Below are positions 11,691-24,190 of a stretch of 64,000 nt of DNA, piece after piece. The number at the start of each line of letters is the position of its first letter. Position 1 is the first letter of the stretch. A program made the position numbers and the translations under genes. The notes beneath the pieces were generated by a model, which was not told the origin of the DNA, did not search any database, and saw only the letters and a program-made list of their open reading frames with translations. Source of the DNA: Atriophallophorus winterbourni (lineage: Eukaryota; Platyhelminthes; Trematoda; Plagiorchiida; Microphallidae); NCBI GenBank assembly GCA_013407085.1, contig JACCGJ010000327.1:62001-126000 (forward strand), written 5' to 3'.

Positions 11691-12291
11691 GCATCAATGC
11701 TGAATACGACAGGTATATGTTGAAAAATCCAACGTCGCACCTTAATACATAAGCCGACTTTCCATATGTATAAAACAATCGTGTGCTTTTTATGCATTCC
11801 TGTTATTTTTAGTTTATGGTTACTGTGAAGTATTTGCTTCTTGACCATTGAAACTTTGAATTACTTTGAATCAAGATGGACATGCATTGTACAAATTTTA
11901 ACCCGAAATCGTGACCTGTTCGTCATTTTTTTTAAATTTTGTGGTGAAAATTTTCTAAATGCTGAAAATTCGTTTATGCGAATAAAGTCAATTTCTTCTT
12001 CTTGTTTTTGTTCGTCTCCTTGCTCTTGTTCTTCTTCTTCAACTTTCTATTCATGAATATTGATTTCCGATAGGTCTCAAATATATTGACATACATAGGT
12101 TTAATTTGGGTATTGTATTCCGACAAAGAAGTATTTAGTCTTATTTTATCGATGAGTATATTTCGTAAACGAGAAAATTTCGGAATGAATAAATGGTTTA
12201 AAATTGCAAATTGTTTATAAATATTTTGTTTTGATGATGAAGCTTGTGCATTTCAGATATTTTGAAATTTAATTGGATTTTAATATCCATC
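11691..12291. repeat. AT-rich stretch holding a LINE-type 3' tail
   Basis: At 11975..12055 the sequence reads CGAATAAAGTCAATTTCTTC followed by further TTC-rich low-complexity DNA. The same tail occurs inverted at 59333..59365, so it is a dispersed repeat end. Nothing else is recognised in the stretch. Confidence 0.5.
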
Positions 12292-12489
12292 TTACCTTGT
12301 ATTAATATTCTGCGCCAAACAGTCTAAAATCAGTAGGGTGCATGTGAACGTTTCTATTTTCTTTGTGACTGTTAGCCTGTGGTATAACTGTTCCCGCTTA
12401 ATGATGTCAAACGTGAATTCGATGTAGCGCCACCATAACTTTAGCCTAATCTCTTCATTGTTGAGGATTTTGTTTTCAGATTGCTCCAT
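12292..12489 (-). pseudogene. Penelope-like reverse transcriptase fragment
   Basis: KLWWRYIEFTFDIIKREQL corresponds to KLWWRYVDDTFVIMKRDQL of the element at 26.5 kb; the YVDD catalytic box is altered to YIEF. It then continues VTKKIETFTCTLLILDC, matching LTKEVESFTGTLPFLDC. Notably this copy has an almost direct join between the two blocks, without the RTE insertion seen at 26652..27628. Confidence 0.8.
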
Positions 12490-13695
12490 CTACATATCAA
12501 CAAGTACTGAAGATATCGTTGAACTCATTGCTAACCACCGATTGCTTTTGTTTATATAATTGTGCATTAAACATATAGTAGTTCATGCATAAGCAAACTG
12601 ACACGCAATCGACAAATTGCAGGACCGGTTTTAGTGATAATTTTTATCTTTTTTGGGATTTAAAATATCAAAATGTGAAACTTTTAGGTGACAGAGTACA
12701 TTCATCTTGACAATAATCATATTTGTTAATTATGAATAAATCACTATCGATTTCAATTATAATATGTATTGTGAGAACCTGTCGCGTTGTACTAACCTCG
12801 ACTGATACACGTGTGCAGTAGAATCGTTTCGCAATATTCGAATGAATATCTCGAAACTAGAGTGGATATCAACAGTTTCGTGACGCGCATTCTAAAGATA
12901 ATGAACATGAATTGAAAGAATGAAATGCAGATAATTTGCGTCGGGTATATCGAACGTCGTCTTAGTATAATGAATAATTTTGCAGGTGGCGTGTATCATG
13001 TATCTTTTGTATGTAGATGTTTGGTCACAATTTTACCGTAAAACCTCCGATTTCGTAATTCTTTTAAACGTTTTCGTCAAAGTGTGTCTCTCGTTTGTAT
13101 GCACGTCGATTTGAAGGCTTTTTATGCATATGGACTTGATAACGTGAGAGAAATTCAGAAATATTGGGGGGGGGGGAACGGGATATGACATCGTAGGGTG
13201 GATGAATAGAATTACCGTATACCAAATCAGCTGCCGTGCGTATGCCAAAGAGAAGGATGAGAATTTCTCCGAACCTTGAATGTGACTTCTCACGTGCCAT
13301 TATAGAAGCTTTTTGCTTATAGAAACGTTCTCACCCTGGGTGGTAAGGTTGGTTGAGATATCATAAACACTGCGATAGTTCCTAAGTTCTCAAAATAGAG
13401 CTTAATTAAATTGTGCTCCACGAGCTGTATTGATAATTTCTGGTACAATAAAATGTGACATTCAAGAGAACACAAAGTGCGCACAAAAATTACTGTTCAA
13501 GTGTCGATAATGAGCAGAACTAATGGACAGCAAGAATATCGGTCAATACAAGGTAAAGTAAAAGTGAATACATGTTGTGTTTGAATGGGTCCATTAAAGT
13601 TAATGTGTATATTGTATAATCGATAGTATACAAAACTGACAAAATTAGGCATAATCTGCTTGTTTAACTCATTTTGCGTATCCTGATCCTACTGT
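12490..13695. other. No recognised gene
   Basis: AT-rich anonymous DNA with a run of eleven G at 13166..13176. Overlapping minus-strand frames at 13033..13300 have no motif. Confidence 0.5.
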
Positions 13696-13737
13696 CCTTA
13701 TCTAATGCGTGCAAACAGCATGAAACCCGTCGTGGTG
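13696..13737 (+). ncRNA. Hammerhead ribozyme relic (retrozyme family)
   Basis: Matches the hammerhead of the 30-kb array: a CTAATGC core (functional form CTGATGA), stem II GTGC/GCAT with the loop AAACA, then GAAACCCGTC and GTGGTG. The damaged first core box should abolish cleavage. Flanking bases up to about 13785 also resemble the array unit (GTGTGATGGAAATG, ATGAGCTTATTTG). Confidence 0.6.
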
Positions 13738-14773
13738 TGTGATGGAAATGTATAGAAATGAGCTTATTTGTATTTTGTGGCAGTTTAAACTCCATTTATT
13801 TCCATCTATCTTCCGCCAAACATAACGTTTGCAACATGTGCTTCAAGTAGCATCAATGCTAGAATTAGATAGACCGTGCACTTAGCCGAACAGTCTACGC
13901 CATAAAGATAAATTCAAGATAAAAGACTTACGGGGAAAAAGCAAATAGATGTACAATACCCTAGAATCCACGTTTAAAAGATAAAAAATCGTCAAGGTGT
14001 TTGAAAATATTAGAAACCGATTGTGAATCAATAATCATGAAAAATATTTGCATTGAATCGGTTAGAGCAGGTTTTTTTGGTAACGTTTCTTTCGGCAAAC
14101 GTATAGAGAACTTTGCACCAGGGTAAATGAACATAGAAGCCGAATAGGAAAGCAACCTAGCAATCACTGATTCGGGATTCTGCCCTAGCTGAACAAGTCC
14201 TGAACATGTGTCTCGGCGTGAATGTTGATAACTTAGAGGGGAAAGATTTCACGCTGAGGCAGTTGAAATATCAAAGGTTAGGGCGAATGAGGTGAACAAG
14301 GTAGATGGGGCGGATATCTCAACAATCAGGTGTTTCTGTTCTGCAGTTGATTAGGATTAATGTAATGACACCTAATGTGCACCTAATTTGTTTTACCGAT
14401 TATGTGTTTAGAAAGTAAGTACCAAAGGATTTCAGTAAAATGAGGCTAACACAGTATTATTCAACATAAAAGCTAATAACGTTTCTTTGAAGGTCATTTA
14501 GTTTGATGAGTAAATATATTCTGGCGGTAAACTCTTCCACAAAAAGCATGCGCTCAAGGCGCTCATGGATAAACAAAGTAATGTGTTGCTCACATTAACA
14601 GCATTTACACATTCCAGCCGGTTTCTAACTATTTGCTTAACCAGAATCAATATGTGATTTTGTGTTTGAACACCGTGTTTCATTGTACGAACCATATGTA
14701 ACACTGGCATTCAAGTATACGTTTGGTTACCACTTATCCACTGTTTCAAGTCTCACTGAACCTAATCTTTTTG
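13738..14773. other. No recognised gene
   Basis: AT-rich DNA. A stretch near 14043..14103 (GAATCGGTTAGAGCAGG, GGTAACGTTTC) faintly resembles the Penelope terminal repeat at 26.4 kb. Confidence 0.4.
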
Positions 14774-14817
14774 TCTCCACCTGCTGGGGACAAACAGTTC
14801 GAAACCAGTAGTGATGT
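14774..14817 (+). ncRNA. Hammerhead ribozyme relic (retrozyme family)
   Basis: CTCCACCTGCTGG, ACAAACAGTTC, GAAACCAGTAGTG keep the order stem I, core, stem II, GAAA and the stem III/cleavage region, but the core box is CTGCTGG rather than CTGATGA. Predicted inactive. Confidence 0.5.
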
Positions 14818-15586
14818 GTAAGTGCCTTGATGTGAGCAACACATTACTTCGGTCAAATGGTTTCATTTTAACGGGGTCGTCCTAAAGTACAACCAGAACG
14901 GTTAAAATTCGATACGGTCAGGGTTGGTATATGTGTATGTAGTTGAGTAGAGTTGGCATAAAGTGACGAGGTCCAAGTATATTTCGTCACCAGATTTAGC
15001 CGCAAGTTGCCAATCTCAAGTTGATAATGTTGCGGTGAAATTGATTGCACGTCGGATAAGCCTCTGAATAGTCACCGGCAATGTTAAACATCGATGGGCA
15101 AATCTAGCAGCAGAAACGGAAATCAATGAACGAACGAACAGCAAAAAATCCATTTTTGTTGTACACAAGGAACGACAAGTCGTATATAGGTCATCAAAGA
15201 TGATGAAGATCCATTGGAATTTTTTTGCGTAGCCCAAGGGAAGTGACAAGAACCCATCGAAATCCTTATCTCGCTCCCTTTAGCAGATTGTATGATATGT
15301 TCGGAAGTGTGGAGGTGTTTAAATACGTTATCATTAAAAATGCGAAGTAATGCGGCAATCAGTGCTGGTGTTTAACAAACGGTTAACAGATATCGAGGTT
15401 CATGTTCATTTACAAAATGTTGTGCTGCGCATGTGTCAACTGGTAAAATATGTTAAGCTTAATGGGAACGGCTGATCTTAAGCAGAACTGTGGGGTCTTT
15501 TTAATTTGTTTTACGGTAGATTAGCTTTTAAAGAATAGCATTGAATACACAGTTAGTGAGAAACTTGTCGTGGTACTTGATATCAA
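14818..15586. other. No confident feature
   Basis: Includes minus-strand frames at 14868..15050 and 15016..15249 with no recognised motif. The last part (15587 upward) is the 3' end region of the putative exon described next. Confidence 0.4.
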
Positions 15587-15592
15587 TTTATT
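15587..15592 (-). promoter_or_regulatory. Polyadenylation signal AATAAA
   Basis: A canonical AATAAA on the minus strand, about 60 nt after the stop codon at 15650, consistent with the 3' end of the exon at 15650..15933. Confidence 0.55.
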
Positions 15593-15649
15593 TTAAAATG
15601 TAGAATTTCTAAGGAAATTTACACAGTGACCTTCGTTTATCCACACACC

Positions 15650-15933
15650 TTAAGAGTTCAATAGTTCATCGAATGTGACGACCCATAAAATTGACCAAAA
15701 TTTATAAAGGGCAATTTGCTTATCTTGAAGATACTTTGCCATTAGTTGACCGATTGTGCGATAACCGTTTAAACTGATTGTCGATGTGCTATCACCAGGA
15801 CTTGAAAGGGGGTCATGACAACTTATGACCAATTCTATTATTGTTTTCTGGTTAACGCAGTGGTGTTGCTGCATGAGCATTTTCTTTGTGAGGAGAAATT
15901 TGAGATCGTTAATTTGTTGTGCTGTCTCATCCA
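15650..15933 (-). CDS. Putative terminal exon of an unidentified host gene
   Basis: A 94-codon frame that begins right after a good splice acceptor on the minus strand (pyrimidine-rich ACTTTTCTTTAG) in phase 1 and ends in a stop followed by AATAAA. It encodes DETAQQINDLKFLLTKKMLM, a likely helical start, then a neutral region and a C-terminus ending VTFDELLNS. It contains no transposon motif and has no second copy in the window. I do not recognise the family. A 23-nt candidate exon at 16205..16227 (donor GTAAAT, acceptor ATACAG) would splice in with matching phase. No first exon was found, so the gene model is incomplete and the call could be chance. Confidence 0.45.
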
Positions 15934-16352
15934 CTAAAGAAAAGTAAAATTATTTTACTACACAAAATTTAAACCACATGTAACATCTGATACCGGACAT
16001 TCAATCTAATATAAAAGCAGACCGTCAAGTGAAATCAATTAAAACCTCATCCGATAACATATAATCACTCTATCCAAACACCTTTTCAGCAATACATATG
16101 AGATTTCGTGTCAACAATCAAATTTTGGAATCATACTTCGATAGCTTGAATGAAATAAGATACTAATAATTAATGTTGAAAATCAAGCTCGAAAATGAAT
16201 TTACGATCATTAGAAGTATAACGAATACTGTATTGTATGTATTCAAAATAATTCCCAAATGTTCGTTTTATTTGGTTAAATAATCGAGCATCCACGTCCG
16301 TAACACTTCACAGGTCAGCTATTGCACAGCACACCGGCACTAATATAGTATC
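15934..16352. other. Possible intron sequence of the gene above
   Basis: Contains the 23-nt exon candidate at 16205..16227 (minus). Otherwise AT-rich with no features. Confidence 0.3.
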
Positions 16353-16397
<45 letters not shown>

Positions 16398-16470
16398 AGC
16401 TATATATATATATATATATAGTATATGTATATATAATATATATAGATATATATATATATATATATATATT
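16353..16470. repeat. Compound microsatellite (GA)n-(TA)n
   Basis: GA repeats from 16353 to about 16399 with one interruption, then TA repeats with small interruptions to 16470. Confidence 0.98.
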
Positions 16471-16929
16471 AGTTAGCATCACATTGTATGGATCTTCGTA
16501 TACTCAGGCAAAATTCCAAAGTTATTATTTGTAAAGAATAGTTCTGCAAACCTGCACAAACGAGTTGTGCCTAAGAAATCGACTATAACTGTAGATAGGA
16601 AAAGTGTTCTACCTTCAAGGGGCCGCTCAGATTTCACATACGACGTAACTGACCTTTTTGTAAGTTTGTGTTCAGTTTACATCAATACAACGGTGTGCTG
16701 TAAGTTAGTTATCAACAAAAGTTGGAAATATAATATTCTGTCCGACGGGTAAAAGCATATCCTCTAAACAACATAATAATTGATGGTTAACACCAGTCAT
16801 ATGTGCTACAGTGGATTCATTGTTGGTAAGTTTACTTGTGACAAGAGGTCTACCGATTTAGAGATGTACAAGATTCAGTCCCTTTATACAACCATGTCAA
16901 CTAATGCACTCGGAGGAGAGGTTCTGACC
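16471..16929. other. No recognised feature
   Basis: The frame at 16567..16752 shows no motif. The 3' end of the stretch borders a degenerate CR1. Confidence 0.4.
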
Positions 16930-18975
16930 GCTGCTCTGTCTTCGATTTGGTGTTAACATCTGCAGGCAAATCTGCGTTTGGATTATGGACTTCACTGGGT
17001 CTTAGTGACCATTCAGTGCTTGTATTCGACCATGTTTGCAGTACTCAGCAATTGCTTGCTCTGAATGGGGTGGTTTTCCTGGTAGATAAATTGGCCCTGG
17101 TTAAATTGCTCTTGCAGATTCAGCATTGACCGCGGACCACATAAGCTTTGACTCGCAATGGAACGAACTTTTAGGATTTTGAAATTAAAGATAGAATTGA
17201 ACTCACACATCGTTCCTAAATATCCGAATAGGAACTTCGTTTTGTTGTCCGCATCAGAAAAATTGGATGGCGCTGAAGCGAGCAGCGTGGATGCAGCATA
17301 AGGACAACAATAGTTTTCCTTCTTGGCAACATTTCCTTATGTTACGCAACAAATTGACTTCACTTATTCGATAGGATAAGCAAGAGCATCAATTGATGCT
17401 GCTGTCAAAATGGAACGCTACCCTAAGTTACTATCCAAAATTATGATCACGAAAGCAAAATTCAAACTCGGTAATTTTGCCGTCAATAGTCGTTGAAATC
17501 TCACTGAGACAGCTTTGGAAGCCGCAAATGCTATCGCAATTCATTACTCTAAATTGTTCGTGCCAAAAGTTTCAGTGGAAATTTTTGAGTACTCAGACGA
17601 CTCAGAAATCGAAACATTGAGCGAAATTGTGATAAATCCAGAGATTGTCGCAAGTCAAATGCTCAAACTAAATGTAAGAAAATCCCTAGCTGCGGAGGGT
17701 ATCACAGCTGATGTGCTCAGGTTATGTCATCGTCAGCTTTGTGAACCGCTTTTCAGCCTGTTTAACTATTCGTTGCTCTAGGGACTGGTAACAAAAGATT
17801 GGAAGTCCAGCGTGATTACATCTATCTTCAAAGGAGGCTGCCGATCTGACACTGCAAATAATCGTCCCGTCACACTTTTACCTGTTATTGGTAGTCATTA
17901 AATGTATATTCTCGGAAAAAATGCTCATGCACTTCGAATTGCGCAATTCATTTTCGCCAGCGCAGCATAGATTTCGATCACATCGCTCTTGCCTAACGAA
18001 TCTTCACATAGAGTTAGACGACTGAACGAATGAGTTGGATAGAAGTTCTTGCACTCACGTCTGTTACTTAGACATTTCTAAAGCTTCTTCAAAAACTCAT
18101 ACGTTTGAGAATATGTGAACCACTCATCTAATTGTTTTGCGACTACCTGTTAGATCGCCACGCCCGAGTTAAAGTAAACGGAGTAATATCCCAAATGTTC
18201 AAAACCACCAGCGGATTCCCACAAGGATCTGTGCTAAGCCTGTTCCACTTTCTATTATACATAAACGATTTACACACTACCTCATATAATCCAAAATGGC
18301 ACTCATCGCGGATAATATGAAAAGCTGGAAGCCAATCAATTCTACAGATGATTGTGAGAAACTGCAAATGGATTTGGACAACTTCTCAAATTGGGTGGCC
18401 ATGAGCGATATGACATGCAACAAAAGGAAATGTAAGATGATCCACCTTAGCAAGAATGTTCCTTGGCCATATAGATAGAAAACTGTAAACCTGGCATTCA
18501 ACACGCTGGAAAATGAGGTTGGAGTATGCATTAGTCGAAACCCGAAGAGCACGGTGCACTGCCAGAATCGACAGGTCAACAGATTACTAGATATCCATCT
18601 AAGAATATTTGGAAGATTATCGCTGGTAACAATGGCAAAGGTAAAAATCGCCCTAAAGTGATGTGCGTGATAGGAAAGTGACAGGCGGACATACCTTAAC
18701 AATTTACGCCCCAAGTTCCCATATTGATTGTCGCCGCTATTCATTCACCATATTGCTTTGAAATTCCCTATCCTTCTCTCTCCTTGTCTCTCTCCTTGTC
18801 TGGCGATGTTCAATGCGAAATTAGACTTACACATGCAAAAAACATCATTCGTGTGCCTTACATTTGATATTTTCTATTACTTTATCCTATTATATTTTTA
18901 ACATTTTCATTTATACCGTAATCACGTGTTGTTGTAAAGTATTAACTTTTTAACCATAAATCCTCGAATCCTTAA
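16930..18975 (+). pseudogene. Degenerate CR1-like LINE (family B), ORF2 and 3' end
   Basis: Broken frames follow CR1 ORF2 order: LSDHSVLVFDHVCS (end of the EEP domain, ~16995), LKLNVRKSLAAEGITADVL (~17670), the RT fingers KDWKSSVITSIFKGGCRSD (~17795), CYLDISKA (~18060), SGFPQGSVLS (~18210), and a catalytic-box relic LIADNMKSW (~18300, from F-A-D-D-x-K). The 3' end shares GTGATAGGAAAGTGACA, the region ACCATAAATCC and a TCGAATCC-type tail with the fragment at 51485..52078. Many stops; inactive. Confidence 0.75.
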
Positions 18976-20453
18976 AAAAAATCCCAAAAGTTACGGAATA
19001 TTGATCAAAAACTCCGTTATATAAACCACAATACAGATGGATTCTGACGCAGATCCAATCTTTTTACTAAGTGGTGTTTGGAATTAATGATATCGATTTT
19101 ATATACCCTATTGTTCCGTCAGACAAGTTCCCCACAAGACACAAGTAAAAAAATGCAAAAGAGTAAGCGGAAAATGCTTTGTGATTTTTACGAGTCCATT
19201 TTTCCAATAACTGTGACATGCTTGATGATAGTAAAAAGTTATTTCTTGCGCAATCGCATTCTAGTCACTTGTGAAGATGTCCAGAGTCTGAAATACGCCA
19301 AACAGCATCATGATCATAAGCAGATGCAGTTCATCTTTAACTTGAACGGAGCTAAGTGAGTTGCGTCTTGTGAATACATTTAGGATAATCGATTGTCTGA
19401 TTACAAAAACGATGGACCAAATCTTTATAAAATGATTTTTCAGGCTAATGTCATAAGAGGACTTTATCAATTTTTTGTTGTCAATAGGCAGAAAAATTCT
19501 TGCTTCATGGTAAGTAATGGTAATGTCACCAAGCAAAACATCATTGTCAAGATTCAAAAGTCATTAAACAACGATAATATTAAGGTTTTCTGTGAATCGG
19601 ACCAATAGATGTACGTCAAAATATCATCTGGGCGCACAAAGGCTATCGAAGGAATGTAGACGAATTTCTACTTTCCAAGATGATTATTCACTTGAATTTC
19701 TCTCTCATTTTACTTCGTATTTTATACTGTTAACTTGATATCATTCTGGCATTTGAGAGAATTTGTTATGATTCCATGTTTGTCAGAATCATTCCATGCG
19801 CAACCTGACTTTCTTAATGCAATTTAAAATAAAATACGCTCGTTAATACAGTTTCAACAGTACTTTTTCAACCAATGGTCGACCATGCAGACTGGGTCCA
19901 GTACAGATCAGTATTAATAAAGCTGCTACGTATATTCTATCTTGTTTAACAACTTTGGTCGTATATGCTTTTTAATTTTCAATCATTTTATATACTTAGA
20001 GCGATTACTTGAAACGATTAGTTGTCATTTGCCATAGACTGACAAAAGGTAAAACGACAACAGAAGCGCAGTAACGGAATCTTACAGCACATAAGGTACA
20101 AAATAGCTGACAATCAAAACATACGAAACACATAAAACGACAAAAAGCCGATAATAAGTTTGGTATACAGTTCGGCCAAATATAGATGAATATGAATGTC
20201 ACATTATCATCTACATGGCCGATTTCGAATACCGGAGCAATAAAGATCACTACGGTTATAGAAGCAAGAGGAAGTCGATGCAGGCACCGGTTAGTACAAT
20301 ATAAAATTTCATGAACAAACGATATTCTGATGAAATTTATTCTATAGAATACAATAAATCTACAGCATGCACTCAAGTTCAAAAAGGCTTTTGGTGGATC
20401 GAGAGTTTCCTAATAACCATAATATAATGAAAGTCAAACTGGTTACAAGGTTG
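18976..20453. other. No recognised gene
   Basis: AT-rich. Two plus-strand frames, 19078..19359 and 19393..19608, lie close together and are lysine-rich without transposon motifs. A GTGAGT...TTTAG pair between them gives the wrong phase for joining, so I do not call a gene. A hydrophobic frame at 20005..20382 (minus) is also unsupported. Confidence 0.4.
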
Positions 20454-21272
20454 TCACGGCCGGGGCGGTTTAGGGGATAAGCTCCCAATTCAAAAAATGC
20501 TCCTATGGCACGCGTCTCATATAGCTTCTGACAACCAAGTCCAGCTCCTGGCCTGTACGCATGGTCCTGTGTGACCCGGCGGAACTGCTTCTACTGACAG
20601 GAGAAAGGGCGAAAGCGGCTGACTGATGCCTAAAAACCAGCATATTTCAGGCAGATGGAGCTCGTAAGTCCATGAAGGCAGTCCACCTAGGGGAAGTCAA
20701 ACCCTTATCTGAAACCTCCACTTCCTTGTGTCTACATCCAATAATGGAAAAGGCTTCAGAAGTCAACCTGGAGGAAATATCCGGAGCTGGATTCCCGTTA
20801 GGCATTTCGAAGTTTATTGAACTTTGTCCTGCCAGCTCCTGCGACGGCATCGTTGTCCAAACGTATCAGCCTAGCTGTTCCATTAGTTCCAGTGGTGCCG
20901 TGGAGAATGAGCGCTTGTTGAATGGGCAACAGCTAGTTCTCCATATTATACTGCCCTGGCGTACATCACAACGCACCAATAAAGAGGACACTGCATTACG
21001 CTTCTACGGGAAATAACACGGGAAGTAGCAGATCCCGGTTAAAAGCTATGACTCGACTGGCGTAGAGCTCAGCGCCTGGGCTGCTTTCGACGATAGGAGA
21101 GACTTTCAGGTCTCATTGGACAGCTACCACCCGCCTCAAGCTGGTCAGCCCCTAGTCAATAAGGTGCCGTTTCGTGACGATCTGCTATCCTCATTGGGTG
21201 CATGGGGATTAGGAATCAACCGACAAGCAGACTGTTTTTTCCGCACCAGCGAATCGAAATACTAAACAACAA

Positions 21273-21803
21273 ATGTCAGTTCTGAAACTTGGAACCTGGA
21301 CCGTCCGGTCCATGCTTCCAGGATTTTATGACGCCGTCTCGAATATCAGAGGCGTAAGAAAGTCAGCCGTGATTAACAATGAGCTAAAGAGGCTAAATGT
21401 CGACGTTTCTGCCCTGCAAGAGACGCGATTAGCAGGCACTGGTAAACTAACAGAAAGAGATTACACATTTTTTGGAAAGGAAAAGGTTCCGATGAGCCTG
21501 CATGGAGTTGGGTTTGTCGTGCGAAACGACATATTAAAAGCAACAGAACCGAGCAGCAATGGGAGCAAACGGATTTGGACTTTAAATCTGAGGTGCATTA
21601 CTGGTACCATTACGTTGGTCAACGTTTATGCACCGACGCTCTCTGCAACGCCTGCTGAAAAAGACGCTTTTTATCATAACCTCGCAACTGTCCTCAAAAA
21701 TGTGCCACAGAAAAACTGTTTAGTGGTATTGGGTGATTTTAATGCCAGAGTTGGCGCAGATTACGATTCTTGGCAGAAGGTTCGGTGTAGGTTAAACCAA
21801 TAA
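21273..21803 (+). pseudogene. RTE-A endonuclease (EEP) domain
   Basis: The frame starts MSVLKLGTWTVRSM, the usual RTE opening (T-W-N-V-R-T-M). It contains SALQETRLAG (catalytic Glu), HGVGFVVRND, TLVNVYAPT and LVVLGDFNARVGAD (catalytic G-D-F-N). A frameshift and stop at about 21803 remove the S-D-H end, which reappears in another frame near 22010 as TDHSLVCEKL. The enzyme would nick target DNA, but this copy is broken. Confidence 0.85.
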
Positions 21804-22280
21804 AAATGGGCAATGCCTTTTAGAAATGTGCACACAGTTCAGTCTTTGTGCCAGTAAAACTTTCTTTCAAACAAAACCACAGCATAAAGTCTATTGGAAA
21901 CATCCTCGCTCGAAGCATTGGCATCAGCTTTATCTCGTTCTTGTTAAGCGCACTGATATAGGGAGCGTGCTCCTCACCAGATCATATCAAAGCGCAGACT
22001 GCGACACTGATCATTCACTGGTCTGTGAAAAACTGAAGCTTCCACACGCGATATTTCACCGCACAAAATTGTCTGCTAATATGTCACTCGCGTGTGCGAA
22101 CCTAATCTAACTGCGCGATTCGCAAAAGCCTTCACAGCCGAGTTAAACAAGACAACCCCACACGAATCTGCTTTAGAAAACTGGGAATATATAAAAAGCT
22201 GCATATGCCGAGTCGCACTTTCCACTTTCGGTCCGAAGACAGCTTAAACGAGCGACTGGCTGGAAGCAAAAGCTTCTGAG

Positions 22281-24157
22281 ATGACTGCTGTTTTGGATGA
22301 GAAACGTTTAGCATTCTTGAGGTTCAAAGGCCTGCCAACAGATGAAAACTTACGGCTACTAAGTGCAGCTAGAAATAAGGTCCAACAGACTGCAAGGCGA
22401 TTTGCAAACTACTATTGCACTGAAATTGGCCTCAATATCCAAAAAGCTGCGGATATTGGAAATTTTCACGGTATGTATGATGGGATTAAGAGAGCCATTG
22501 GCCCTAACAAACTTAAAACTGCTCCCATTAAGTTTGTATCTGGTAACCCGATTGTCGACATAACTCAACAGATGGAAAGATGGGTAGAGCACTTCACCTC
22601 TCTCTACTTCAGGGACAATACGGTTCTACCGCATGCACTTGAAAATGTCGAGCGGTTGCCGACCATTGAATATCTAGATAGTCGCCCTACCTTGATGAGC
22701 CCAATAGAGCAAACGACCGCTTAGCTAATGGGAAGGTCCCTGGTGACGACGGAATTCCACCTGAGCTCATCAAATGCTGTAGAGCAGCATTATTACAAAC
22801 CCTTGATCATTTGCTTCTTCAGTGCTGGCAGGAAAAGTGTGTCCCACAAGTGATGCGAGACACAAAGTTCATGACGCTATTTAATAATAAGGGTGACAGA
22901 GGCGACTGTAACATTTACAGAAGAATCTTCATTCTGAATGTTGTAGGCAAATTGAGTGCTAAAGTCTCACAGATCCGGCTACAAGTTTTAGCTGATAGAA
23001 TTTACTCCGAATCTCAATGTGGATTCCGCAAGGGAAGATCAACCGTTGACATGATCTTCTCCCTGAGACAACTTGAAGAAAAGTGTCGGGAACAGCGTAT
23101 GCCATTATGCGCTGTTTTTATTGATTTAACTAGGGCATTCGACTACGTCAGCAGGGAGGGTCTTTTCAAAATGCTTGATCTGATAGGCTGCTCCCAAGGC
23201 TGCTCAAACTCGTTATTTCGTTCCACTCGATCATGAAAGGCTCAGTCCATTTTAACGGTTGCAGTTCAGAAGCCTTTGAGATTTGCCGAGGCGTCAAACA
23301 CGGTTGTGTTCTTGCTCCCACGCTGTTCGAAATTTTCTTTGCTCTGCTTCTCGGGCACGCTTTAAGGACGAGGAAGGAGGCATACGCACGCGAAGTGACG
23401 GTAAGCTTTTCAACCTGAACCGGTTGAGAGCACAAACCAAAGTACGGGATGTGATGATCCGTGGCCTGCTGTTTGCCGACACTGCAGCCTTTATTGCTCA
23501 CTCCCAAGAAAACCTACAGTCGCTAGTGGACTGTTTTTCGTCGGAATGCAAAGACTTTGGGTTAACAATCAGCATGAGCAAGACCAAATTCCTTGGTTAA
23601 GGGACTGTATCGCCTCCAATCATCACTTTTGGAAACTGTCAGCTTGAACCAGTACATCATTTCACATATCTTGGTTCAACCATTGCGGATAACCTCTCGC
23701 TAGACACGGAGATTGATAAGCGGATTGACAGAGCAGCTGTCATTCTGTCCCGATTGAACTCTCGTGTTTGTGGTATCCGCAAGCTGACAGTAAAGACCAA
23801 GATGATGGTGTTCAGCGCGAGCGTACTAAATGCTTTACTGTATGGCAGTGACACCTTGACCACCCACGCAAGACACGAACGGAAGCTGAATGCTTTCCAT
23901 CTACGAAGCATCCGTCGTATCTTGAACATATCGTGGAGGACAGAGTGACTAACGCTGACGTGCTTTCAAAAGCTGGTCTACATACCATGTTCACCCTATT
24001 ACGTCAGCGCCGCCTGCGGTGGCTTGGTCATGTCTACAGAATCGAAAATGGTCGTATTCTGAAAGATCCACTTTATGGGGAATCGCAATTAGGAAGTCGA
24101 CCATTGGCCAGACAACACTTGCGTTTACAAAAGAGATATGAAAGCTCTTGGCATTGA
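22281..24157 (+). pseudogene. RTE-A reverse transcriptase, frameshifted
   Basis: Frames at 22281..22724, 22811..23236, 23233..23600 and 23650..24157 together follow an RTE reverse transcriptase: GDDGIPPELIK, NVVGKLSAK, QCGFRKGRSTVDMIFSLRQL, FIDLTRAFDYVSREGL, GVKHGCVLAPTLF, then a catalytic box reading FADTAAF where F-A-D-D-A-A is expected, and GLTISMSKTK. The second catalytic Asp is thus lost. The thumb part (RRILNISW, RLRWLGHVYR) ends near 24157. Confidence 0.85.
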
Positions 24158-24190
24158 CCCAGCGATCTGGGAAGAACTTGCTAACTAAGA

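Larger units (their letters stand above)
20454..24190 (+). mobile_element. RTE-like LINE (family A), damaged, 3'-truncated
   Basis: A GC-richer leader (20454..21272) precedes an EEP domain and a reverse transcriptase in broken frames. The C-terminal region stops at a GAAGAACTTGCT junction near 24185, whereas a second fragment of the same family at 26652..27628 continues to a Cys/His finger. The leader also heads the short element at 58707..59271. The order leader, EEP, RT without a separate ORF1 identifies the RTE type. Confidence 0.8.

Noticed and set aside
19078..19608. Two neighbouring lysine-rich frames that might be joined by a 28-nt intron
   Set aside because: The GTGAGT/TTTAG borders give incompatible phases and lead to a stop; no other support.
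20005..20382. Hydrophobic 125-codon frame resembling a membrane protein
   Set aside because: Composition follows an AT-rich reverse strand; no start context, splice site or family motif.
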